A DNA stretch of 64,000 nucleotides from CALMEC01 sp964628685 (lineage in GTDB: Bacteria; Actinomycetota; Thermoleophilia; Miltoncostaeales; Miltoncostaeaceae), in the NCBI GenBank assembly GCA_964628685.1, contig CAZVNM010000001.1:62001-126000 (forward strand). The letters run 5' to 3'. The notes beneath the pieces are model-generated. The model ran no database searches, was not told where the DNA came from, and worked only from the letters and a program-made list of their open reading frames with translations. This document shows, piece by piece, positions 24,802 through 31,774 of this stretch. The translations under genes and the position numbers were made by a program. Each line of letters opens with the position of its first letter. Position 1 is the first letter of the stretch.

Positions 24802-25661
24802 CCTCGGGGCACCCTCCCGCGCGTGACTGGGACGGCCGGGACGGGGGGCACCCCGTTCTGGCCGCCGTCGCGCTCGTGGTGGGCTGCATCTGCCTGGCGG
24901 TCGGGATCGTGATGCTCTTCGCGCGGGTGGCCATCATCGACGGCTCCTCGCTGCGCGACCGGTCCATCACCGCGCTCGACGATCCGTCGGTGCGTCACGA
25001 GGTGTCGGCACGCATCGCCGAGGAGGCCCAGGGCGTGGCGCCCGCCGAGGTCGATCCCACCAACATCCGCGCCGCCGTCGACGCGGCCGTGCGCACCCCC
25101 GACTTCCGCAGCGCGTTCGGCTCGATGGTGCTCGCGTCGCGCGACGCCGTGTTGAACGCCGGCGACTCGGCGATCATCCTGCCGCTGGCCGATGCGGCGC
25201 CCGCCGTGGCCGCGCAGGTGAGCCAGATCGATCCGGCGCTCGGCGCCGAGGTGGAGCGTGCGCTCGCCGAGCGCACCATCCCGGTCACCAGCGCCGGCGA
25301 CATCACCACCCTCGCCAAGCTGATGCGCGCCGCCCGGGTGCTCGCCTACGTGCTACCGGCCGTCGCGCTCCTGTGCTTCGCGCTCGCCTTCGTCCTGGCG
25401 CGTCGGGTCTCCGGCGCCCTCGCCGGCGTGGGGCTCGCGGTCGCGGCGGCGGGCGGCATCGTGGTCGTGGCCACGATCCTCGGACGCGCGCGCGTGGGCG
25501 ACCTGGGCGCCGACTCCCAGCCGGGGCTCGCGCTCTGGGACGCGTTCGTGGGTGACCTGCGCACGTGGGGCCTCGTGGTGATGCTCGTCGGTGGCGGTGT
25601 GATGCTGGCCGGGGTCGTCGCCGCGCTGGCCGGTGACCGCCGGCCGTCCACCGCCGGCTGA
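24798..25661 (+). CDS. Integral membrane protein with a large loop domain
   Basis: A 287-residue protein: one N-terminal helix (about residues 17–42), a domain of about 130 residues beginning SSLRDRSITALDDPSVRHEVS, and three C-terminal helices (about 190–210, 215–240 and 258–280). The layout suits an extracytoplasmic loop held by flanking helices. Similar unannotated membrane proteins are common in Actinobacteria. The ATG overlaps the Nudix regulator TGA (ATGA), so the pair is coupled and this protein may be linked to that regulator. Function unknown. Confidence 0.7.
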   Translation: MTSGHPPARDWDGRDGGHPVLAAVALVVGCICLAVGIVMLFARVAIIDGSSLRDRSITALDDPSVRHEVSARIAEEAQGVAPAEVDPTNIRAAVDAAVRTPDFRSAFGSMVLASRDAVLNAGDSAIILPLADAAPAVAAQVSQIDPALGAEVERALAERTIPVTSAGDITTLAKLMRAARVLAYVLPAVALLCFALAFVLARRVSGALAGVGLAVAAAGGIVVVATILGRARVGDLGADSQPGLALWDAFVGDLRTWGLVVMLVGGGVMLAGVVAALAGDRRPSTAG

Positions 25662-25709
25662 GTCGCCCCATTCGCGGCCGGCGGGTCCGGGGCGCTGACG
25701 CGTCCGTTT

Positions 25710-25734
25710 GATACCCATACCCCCAACCCGTATC
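25710..25734 (+). promoter_or_regulatory. Candidate CsoR operator of the copper operon
   Basis: GATAC (25710–25714) and GTATC (25730–25734) form an inverted repeat around C-rich sequence (CCATACCCCCAACCC), ending nine bases before the csoR ATG. C-rich ATACCC-type half sites are usual for CsoR-family operators. Confidence 0.6.
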
Positions 25735-25743
25735 ATCGAGGTC

Positions 25744-26034
25744 ATGGAGCACCACCGTGGCTACGAGGAGTCCAAGGCCGAGTATCTGACGCGCCTTCGT
25801 CGCATCGAGGGGCAGGCACGCGGCCTGCAGCGGATGATCGAGGAGGACAAGTACTGCATCGACGTCCTCACCCAGATCTCGGCGATGACCCGCGCGCTGC
25901 AGTCGGTCGCCCTGGGCCTCCTGGACGACCACATCTCCCACTGCGTGGTGGATGCCGTCGAGCACGGCGGCCCCGAGGCGCAGCAGAAGCTGGCCGAGGC
26001 GTCGGCCGCCATCGCGCGGCTGGTGCGGTCCTGA
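25744..26034 (+). CDS. csoR: Copper-sensing repressor CsoR
   Basis: A 96-residue all-helical repressor. The Cu(I) ligand set is Cys38, His63 and Cys67 (KYCIDVL, DDHISHC), the same spacing as in the known copper sensor rather than the His-less persulfide sensors. LRRIEGQARGLQRMIE is the conserved DNA-contact helix. Copper binding should release the operator and derepress copZ and copA downstream. The ATG at 25744 fits the family start. A second CsoR-like site upstream of thioredoxin may belong to its regulon. Confidence 0.93.
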   Translation: MEHHRGYEESKAEYLTRLRRIEGQARGLQRMIEEDKYCIDVLTQISAMTRALQSVALGLLDDHISHCVVDAVEHGGPEAQQKLAEASAAIARLVRS

Positions 26035-26051
26035 CAACCGAGAGGAGCACG

Positions 26052-26270
26052 ATGTCCACCACAACCACCTTCGCCGTCGAGGGCATGAGCTGCCAGCACT
26101 GCGTGGCCGCCGTCAAGGAGGAGGTCGGCAAGGTCGCCGGCGTGAGCGACGTCCAGGTCGACCTGGACACCGGTCTCGTGACGATCACCGCTGACGACAG
26201 CGTCGATGCGCCCACCGTCGCCGCGGCCGTCGACGAGGCCGGCTACACCATGGTGGGCCCGTCGGCGTGA
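26052..26270 (+). CDS. copZ: Copper chaperone CopZ (HMA domain)
   Basis: A 72-residue heavy-metal-associated domain that carries Cu(I) in the cytosol to CopA. The metal loop is EGMSCQHCVAAV, with Cys14 and Cys17. The fold is completed by DVQVDLDTGLVTIT and VDEAGYTMV. AGAGGAG lies upstream of the ATG, 17 bp after csoR. The stop TGA overlaps the GTG of the following 43-residue gene. Confidence 0.95.
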   Translation: MSTTTTFAVEGMSCQHCVAAVKEEVGKVAGVSDVQVDLDTGLVTITADDSVDAPTVAAAVDEAGYTMVGPSA

Positions 26271-26398
26271 GCACCCCCGTGCGACTGGCGGTCTTCCTGG
26301 TGATCCTGGGAATCGTCTTCGGACTGGCGTTCGCACTGGGCGGCGCGGTCGACCCCATCCACGACGCGCCGGCCCCCGGCCACGGACACGTGCGATGA
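26267..26398 (+). CDS. 43-residue membrane peptide with His-rich tail, copper operon
   Basis: The frame is fully overlapped at both ends: its GTG shares bases with the copZ TGA, and its TGA shares bases with the copA ATG. It encodes one transmembrane helix (residues 7–27, LAVFLVILGIVFGLAFALGG) and a short tail, DPIHDAPAPGHGHVR, with His32, His39 and His41. The perfect stop–start overlaps and the hydrophobic/His design argue for a real peptide. It could bind metal near CopA or hand it over, which is inference; I know no named family. Confidence 0.68.
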   Translation: MSTPVRLAVFLVILGIVFGLAFALGGAVDPIHDAPAPGHGHVR

Positions 26399-28632
26399 GC
26401 ACCCCCACCGACACCCGCGCCGTCGACCTCGAGATCGGCGGCATGACCTGCGCCGCCTGCGCCAACCGGATCGAGAAGAAGCTCAACCGGGTCGACGGTG
26501 TGACCGCCACGGTCAACTACGCGACCGAGAAGGCCCACGTGCAGGCGCCCGACGGCGTCAGCCCCGAGGATCTGATCGGCGTCGTCGAGGCCACCGGCTA
26601 CACGGCGCGTCTTCCCCGCCCGGCCCAACCCGCCGCGGACGAGACCGTCGATGCCGACCCCGAGCTGGACGACCGCCGCAGGCGGTTCGTGGTGTCGGCG
26701 CTCCTGTCCACCCCCGTGGTGGCGATGGCGATGATCCCCGCTCTGCAGTTCGACCACTGGCAGTGGCTTTCGCTCACGTTGGCCGCCCCCGTCGCCGTGT
26801 GGGGCGCCCTGCCCTTCCACCGCTCGGCCTGGACCAACCTCCGCCACGGTGCGGCGACCATGGACACGCTGGTGTCGATGGGTGTGGGCGCCGCCTTCGT
26901 CTGGTCGGTGGTCGCGCTCTTCTTCGGAAGCGCAGGCGATCCCGACATGCGACACGGCTTCAGCTTCACGGTCGAGCGCGGTGACGGGCTGGCCAACATC
27001 TACCTGGAGGCCGCGGCCGGCGTCACCACGCTCATCCTCCTCGGCCGCTTCCTCGAGCTGCGCGCCAAGCGACGGTCGGGTGCCGCGCTCCAGGCCCTGC
27101 TCGACATGGGCGCCAAGGAGGTGGCCGTCATCCGCGACGGTGCGGAGACGACGATCCCGATCGGCGACCTGGCGGTCGGTGACCTCTTCGTGGTGCGGCC
27201 GGGCGAGAAGATCGCCACCGACGGCGTGGTGCAGGAGGGCCGCTCGGCGGTGGACGCATCGATGCTCACCGGCGAGCCGGTGCCCGTCGAGATCGGTCCG
27301 GACGACACCGTCGTGGGCGCCACGATCAACGCGGGCGGACGCGTCCTCGTGCGCGCCACACGCGTGGGCGCCGACACCCAGCTGGCCCAGATGGCCCGCA
27401 TGGTGGAGGAGGCCCAGTCCGGCAAGGCGGCCACCCAGCGACTGGCGGACCGCATCTCCGGGGTGTTCGTGCCGGTGGTGATCGCCCTCGCCGCAGCGAC
27501 CCTGGGCTTCTGGCTGGGCAACGGGGCGGGTTCCGCGGCGGCGTTCACGGCCGCGGTCGCCGTCCTCATCATCGCGTGCCCCTGCGCGCTCGGGCTCGCC
27601 ACCCCCACGGCACTGCTGGTGGGCACCGGGCGCGGGGCGCAGCTCGGCATCCTGGTGAAGGGCCCCGAGGCCCTCGAGTCGTCGCGCCGCATCGACACGG
27701 TGGTCCTCGATAAGACCGGCACGGTGACGACCGGTGAGATGTCGGTGCGAAACGTGGTGCCCGGTCCCGGCGAGGATCCCGACCTGGCGCTTCGCGTGGC
27801 GGGCTCGGTTGAGGACCACTCGCAGCATCCGCTGGCGCTCGCGATCGCCGACGCCACCCGGGCGCACGGTGGCCTCCTGCCCGTGGACGACTTCCGCAGC
27901 GTCGACGGTCTGGGCGTGCGCGGCCGCGTCGAGATCGACGGCGTCGCCCACGACGTGGTGGTCGGCCGGCCGGCGTTCGTCGCCGATCACGCGGCGGTGG
28001 ACCCCGCCCTCGACGCCGCCGGCGGTGACGACCCCGCGACGGTCGTGCTGGTCGCCTGGGACGGGCGCGCCCGGGCCGCCATCATGCTGAGCGACCGCAT
28101 CAAGGATTCCTCGGCCGAGGCCATCGCCCAGCTGCGTGAGCTCGACCTCGACCCAGTCCTCCTCACCGGCGACAACCGCCGCACCGCCGACGCCGTGGCC
28201 GCCGCCGTCGGCATCGAGCGGGTGGTGGCCGAGGTCATGCCCCAGGACAAGGTGGACGAGGTGCGCCGCCTGCAGCGCGACGGCCGTGTGGTGGCCATGG
28301 TGGGCGACGGGGTGAACGACGCCGCCGCCCTGGCACAGGCCGACCTGGGCATCGCGATCGGCACCGGCACCGACGTCGCCATCGAGGCGAGCGACCTGAC
28401 GCTCGTGCGCGGCGACCTGCGGTCGGTGGGCGACGCCATCCGCCTCTCGCGACGCACGCTCACAACGATCCGCGGCAACCTGTTCTGGGCGTTCGCCTAC
28501 AACGTGGCGGCGATTCCGCTTGCCATGTCGGGGCTCCTCAACCCCATGATCGCGGGGGCCGCCATGGCGTTCTCGAGCGTGTTCGTGGTGACCAACAGCC
28601 TGCGGCTGCGGGGGTTCACGCCGCGGCGGTGA
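26395..28632 (+). CDS. copA: Copper-exporting P-type ATPase CopA
   Basis: A 745-residue P1B-type ATPase. It has one N-terminal HMA domain (GGMTCAACANRIEKK, Cys19 and Cys22), eight membrane helices, the actuator TGEPVPVE, the membrane metal site CPC at about residue 396 (ACPCALGLATP), the phosphorylation site DKTGTVTTG at about 440, the HP motif SQHPLA and the hinge GDGVNDAAALA at about 640. Late-helix YNVAAIPLAM and MAFSSVFVVTNSLR give the remaining copper ligands. It exports Cu(I). It is the last gene of the csoR–copZ–peptide operon. A short GCGGG/CCCGC hairpin follows the stop. Confidence 0.97.
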   Translation: MSTPTDTRAVDLEIGGMTCAACANRIEKKLNRVDGVTATVNYATEKAHVQAPDGVSPEDLIGVVEATGYTARLPRPAQPAADETVDADPELDDRRRRFVVSALLSTPVVAMAMIPALQFDHWQWLSLTLAAPVAVWGALPFHRSAWTNLRHGAATMDTLVSMGVGAAFVWSVVALFFGSAGDPDMRHGFSFTVERGDGLANIYLEAAAGVTTLILLGRFLELRAKRRSGAALQALLDMGAKEVAVIRDGAETTIPIGDLAVGDLFVVRPGEKIATDGVVQEGRSAVDASMLTGEPVPVEIGPDDTVVGATINAGGRVLVRATRVGADTQLAQMARMVEEAQSGKAATQRLADRISGVFVPVVIALAAATLGFWLGNGAGSAAAFTAAVAVLIIACPCALGLATPTALLVGTGRGAQLGILVKGPEALESSRRIDTVVLDKTGTVTTGEMSVRNVVPGPGEDPDLALRVAGSVEDHSQHPLALAIADATRAHGGLLPVDDFRSVDGLGVRGRVEIDGVAHDVVVGRPAFVADHAAVDPALDAAGGDDPATVVLVAWDGRARAAIMLSDRIKDSSAEAIAQLRELDLDPVLLTGDNRRTADAVAAAVGIERVVAEVMPQDKVDEVRRLQRDGRVVAMVGDGVNDAAALAQADLGIAIGTGTDVAIEASDLTLVRGDLRSVGDAIRLSRRTLTTIRGNLFWAFAYNVAAIPLAMSGLLNPMIAGAAMAFSSVFVVTNSLRLRGFTPRR

Positions 28633-28647
28633 GATGCTGCACGCGGG

Positions 28648-30234
28648 TCACCCGCCGGCGGCGACCGGGATGGGGCGACCGTCCCGGTCCCAGGCGAGCA
28701 CCTGCGGGTTCGTCGCGTCCGACGGCAGAACCGGGCGTCCGGCGGTCGGATTGTTCCGGATGACCTCAGCGTAGAACCAGCCGTTCTGAATCACTCCGTC
28801 GGCCCGTGGTCCGCCGGGGATCCTGACGGCCACGCGGGCGACATCGGATCTCGCACGACCGGCGACCATCGCGACCTCGGGGTTGGGACCAGCGGCGGGG
28901 TCCACGGGTCCCACGGCGCTGAGGCAGCGGACGACACGGGGGGTGCCGACGCCGGGGGAACAGACGTCCGGACCGGTGATCGCACCGCCGCCGCCGGAGA
29001 GCTCGACGATGCGTCCGTCGCGCACGCCGATCCGCACGACCACCGTCCCACCGTCGGCACGCCGGTACTCGATGACGTTCCGATGCCGCGTGCCGGCCGT
29101 CGGCGATCCGGCGGGCCCGAAGGAGTCGAGCGGCCTCCGTCCGTAGCTGGTGGTGCCGACGACGCGGATGCGGCCCGCCGGGTCCGGGTGACGGATGGCC
29201 GACGGCCCGGCGATCGCCGCGAGCGACATCTCCCCCTCCACCCGCACCGGCAGCTGCGAGCGCTCCGCGGGCACGTCGGCGCGACCGACGAAGGTCGTGC
29301 CGAGTTCACGCTCACCGTCGCTCGTTGTCGCGACGATCACGCGACGCACGTCGCTCGGAACGGCGGATGGATCAAGCCGCAGGACGAACTCCCGGGGTTC
29401 GCCGGATGGTGGGTCCACCCAGTCGACGATCGCCCGTGACGGAACCCGCGGTTGCGCCCGCATGAGCATGATCTGCATTCCACCCGCGGCGGGCGCGGTG
29501 ACGACCTCGGTGTCGGCGCCGGCGGGCACGACCTCGGCGTTGGTCACGCCCCGGGTGAACGATCTGACCTGCGCCTGCGTGGTCGCCCGGAGCGGGGACG
29601 CATCCGTCGTCCCGCGCCACACGTAGAAGACCTGCGGTGTCCCCGAGCGGTGCGTCCGCGCGGCGGCCGTCCGCAACTCGGATGGTGTCGATGCCGTCGC
29701 GATCACATCGCGATCGGCGTCGTAGAGGCGCGTGCGACGATCCGTACCGAGGAAGGAGACCGGCTGCGAGCGGGTCGACGCGCCCGGCAGCCGCACGCGC
29801 ACACGACCGGCCCCGGCGTCGCGCGCCACGATCTCCACACCGGCCGCGTCGGTGAACGCCGCCCGCTGCGCGATGCTCGCCTCCAGCCGCTTCTCCATGA
29901 CCTCGACGCTCGCACCCGGGTCCGGCGTCAGCTCGAGCGTCGCGTCCATCCCCCAGTCGACGCGTGCGGGCGGGACGACCGGCACGACCGGCACCGGAGA
30001 ATCCGCCGGCGTCGGGGGATCGCCCGCGCGCAGCAGCACCACGCCCATGATGACGAGCGCGACGAGCGCCGCCGCGACAACCGCGATGACCGGACCGATC
30101 CGCCGTCGTCCGGCGCGCCGCCCTCCGGCCGCGCCACCGGTGATCACCATGCGTGCCACGTCACGTGCACGACCGTCCGCTGCTGCGGCGACGTCGGCGC
30201 GGTGGTGACGGAAAAGGGCGTCGATCTCGTTCAT
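28648..30234 (-). CDS. Membrane-anchored anti-sigma-like protein
   Basis: A 528-residue protein with an N-terminal cytosolic region of about 45 residues, one helix (about 48–70, GPVIAVVAAALVALVIMG), a Pro-rich spacer and a large extracytoplasmic part. The segment VEVMEKRLEASI…AGRVRVRLPG followed by FLGTDRRTRLYD recalls the periplasmic P1 head of SecD, though without the rest of SecD. The ATG overlaps the sigma factor TGA (ATGA), the usual arrangement for an anti-sigma factor. The zinc-finger HxxxCxxC motif is absent. It is therefore a candidate sensor or anti-sigma of unusual type. Confidence 0.7.
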   Translation of the reverse strand: MNEIDALFRHHRADVAAAADGRARDVARMVITGGAAGGRRAGRRRIGPVIAVVAAALVALVIMGVVLLRAGDPPTPADSPVPVVPVVPPARVDWGMDATLELTPDPGASVEVMEKRLEASIAQRAAFTDAAGVEIVARDAGAGRVRVRLPGASTRSQPVSFLGTDRRTRLYDADRDVIATASTPSELRTAAARTHRSGTPQVFYVWRGTTDASPLRATTQAQVRSFTRGVTNAEVVPAGADTEVVTAPAAGGMQIMLMRAQPRVPSRAIVDWVDPPSGEPREFVLRLDPSAVPSDVRRVIVATTSDGERELGTTFVGRADVPAERSQLPVRVEGEMSLAAIAGPSAIRHPDPAGRIRVVGTTSYGRRPLDSFGPAGSPTAGTRHRNVIEYRRADGGTVVVRIGVRDGRIVELSGGGGAITGPDVCSPGVGTPRVVRCLSAVGPVDPAAGPNPEVAMVAGRARSDVARVAVRIPGGPRADGVIQNGWFYAEVIRNNPTAGRPVLPSDATNPQVLAWDRDGRPIPVAAGG

Positions 30235-30809
30235 CGGTCAGCCGCTTCCGGCGTCGTCGAGGTGACGGGCTCGTCCATCGGGCGGCGGCCGAGTCCACGT
30301 TGCGTGAGCTCACGGGATGCCACCGCGCGTGCACGGTGCAACCAACTTCGCACCGTGCCGATCGGCACGCCCATGGCCGCCGCCACCTCCTCGTAGGAGA
30401 GCTCGGCCAGGGCATGGAGAAGGAGCGCGTCACGGTGCTGGCGACGCATGCCCGCCAGGGCGGCCGCGAGCGCGATGCCCAGGTCACCGGCGTCGTCGTC
30501 GCCTGGATCACCGGGTCGCGAGCGGACGATGCCGTCCAGGAGCCGAAGCTCGTCACGGCGATGCTTGCGCAGCAGGTTGGTCGCGATACCGAAGAGCCAC
30601 GGTCGCACCTCGCCGCGATCGGGGTCGAATCCTCCGCGTCCGGCGAACGCCGCGGTGAAGACGTCGGCCGTCAGATCGTCGGCGAAGCGCTCGCCCACGC
30701 GACGGGAGATGTAGCGGTGGATCGCATCGTGGTGACGCAGGACGATGGGTTCGAACCGTGACGGATCGTCCAGGGAGGCGCGCAGGTGGTCGTGGTCCGC
30801 GGTACCCAT
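30231..30809 (-). CDS. ECF RNA polymerase sigma factor
   Basis: A 192-residue sigma-70 family ECF factor. Region 2 spans about residues 18–85 (YISRRVGERFADDLTADVFT, RPWLFGIATNLLRKHRRDE). Region 4 spans about 115–170 (LLLHALAELSYEEVAAAMG, IGTVRSWLHRAR). It is probably held by the protein encoded by the overlapping downstream gene. A possible AAC…CGAC element lies upstream on the minus strand and would allow autoregulation, but it cannot be fixed by eye. Confidence 0.92.
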   Translation of the reverse strand: MGTADHDHLRASLDDPSRFEPIVLRHHDAIHRYISRRVGERFADDLTADVFTAAFAGRGGFDPDRGEVRPWLFGIATNLLRKHRRDELRLLDGIVRSRPGDPGDDDAGDLGIALAAALAGMRRQHRDALLLHALAELSYEEVAAAMGVPIGTVRSWLHRARAVASRELTQRGLGRRPMDEPVTSTTPEAADR

Positions 30810-30990
30810 TCACCCTGATCTTGTCGCCGTCGGCCGACGAAGTTGCACCTGCGCCGAACCCGCTCACCCGGGCGCGCCCGATCCCATCGCCGCTCATGGC
30901 CGTACGCGCCCGTGCCGATGGACCGGGTATACCGTGCAGGGAGGCACGCTGGCTTCGCCGTCCGTCCATCACAGGGGTGCCACACGCACC

Positions 30991-31734
30991 ATGTTCGCCG
31001 TCGTCCTGAGCGTCGCGGCCCTCGCGGGCACCACCGCCGCCGATGCGCGGCCCATCCCGCTGGACGAGGCGCGCACGATCAAGCTGCGCCACCCCACCGG
31101 GCTGCCGCAGGGCTCGGGCACATGGATCGCCACCACCCGCCGCGCGATCGTGGTGCGCTCCGCACCTGACCGCCGCGCGCCGGTCATCTCTCGACTCGAA
31201 CGACGCGGCGCCAACAGCAAACGCAACAGCGTGATGGCCACCGGCGCCTACCGCGCACCGACCGGCGCCGACTGGGTGCGCGTGCAGTTGGAGTCGCGGC
31301 CCAACGGGCGCTCCGGCTGGGTGCCGGCGAAGACGGTCGTCCTGCGCCGAAACCCGCTGCGGCTCGTGATGCACCTGCGTCGCGGGACCCTGGTGCTCCT
31401 TCGCGGCGACACACCCATCCGCACGTACCGCGCCGGGATGGGCCGCACCGCGACCCCCACCCCCGTGGGCGAGTTCGCCATCTGGGACACGTGGGCCACC
31501 CCACCCGACTGGCGTCCGATCTACGGCAGCCACATCATCGCGCTCACCGCGCACTCCACCGTCCTCCAGACGTTCATGGGCGGTGACGGCCGCGTGGCGA
31601 TCCACGGCGGCGGCAGCATCGGCCGGGTGGGCACCGCGTCCAGCAACGGCTGCGTCATCGTGGGTCCGGACGCCCTGGCGTATCTGGCGAAGACCCTGCC
31701 GCCGGGCACGTCGGTGACCGTCGCCGACGACTGA
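30991..31734 (+). CDS. Secreted L,D-transpeptidase (YkuD)
   Basis: A 247-residue exported enzyme. The signal peptide is MFAVVLSVAALAGTTAADA. An SH3-like segment follows (IVVRSAPDRRAPVISRL, SGWVPAKTVVL). The YkuD domain has PTPVGEFAIWDTW and the catalytic motif IHGGGSIGRVGT…SSNGC with Cys221. It would form 3-3 crosslinks in peptidoglycan. The ATG at 30991 begins the signal peptide; earlier in-frame starts add a polar stretch that would bury it. Confidence 0.9.
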   Translation: MFAVVLSVAALAGTTAADARPIPLDEARTIKLRHPTGLPQGSGTWIATTRRAIVVRSAPDRRAPVISRLERRGANSKRNSVMATGAYRAPTGADWVRVQLESRPNGRSGWVPAKTVVLRRNPLRLVMHLRRGTLVLLRGDTPIRTYRAGMGRTATPTPVGEFAIWDTWATPPDWRPIYGSHIIALTAHSTVLQTFMGGDGRVAIHGGGSIGRVGTASSNGCVIVGPDALAYLAKTLPPGTSVTVADD

Positions 31735-31774
31735 CCGCGAACGGCGTCGGGCGCCGGCCTGGCACGATCCCCGG

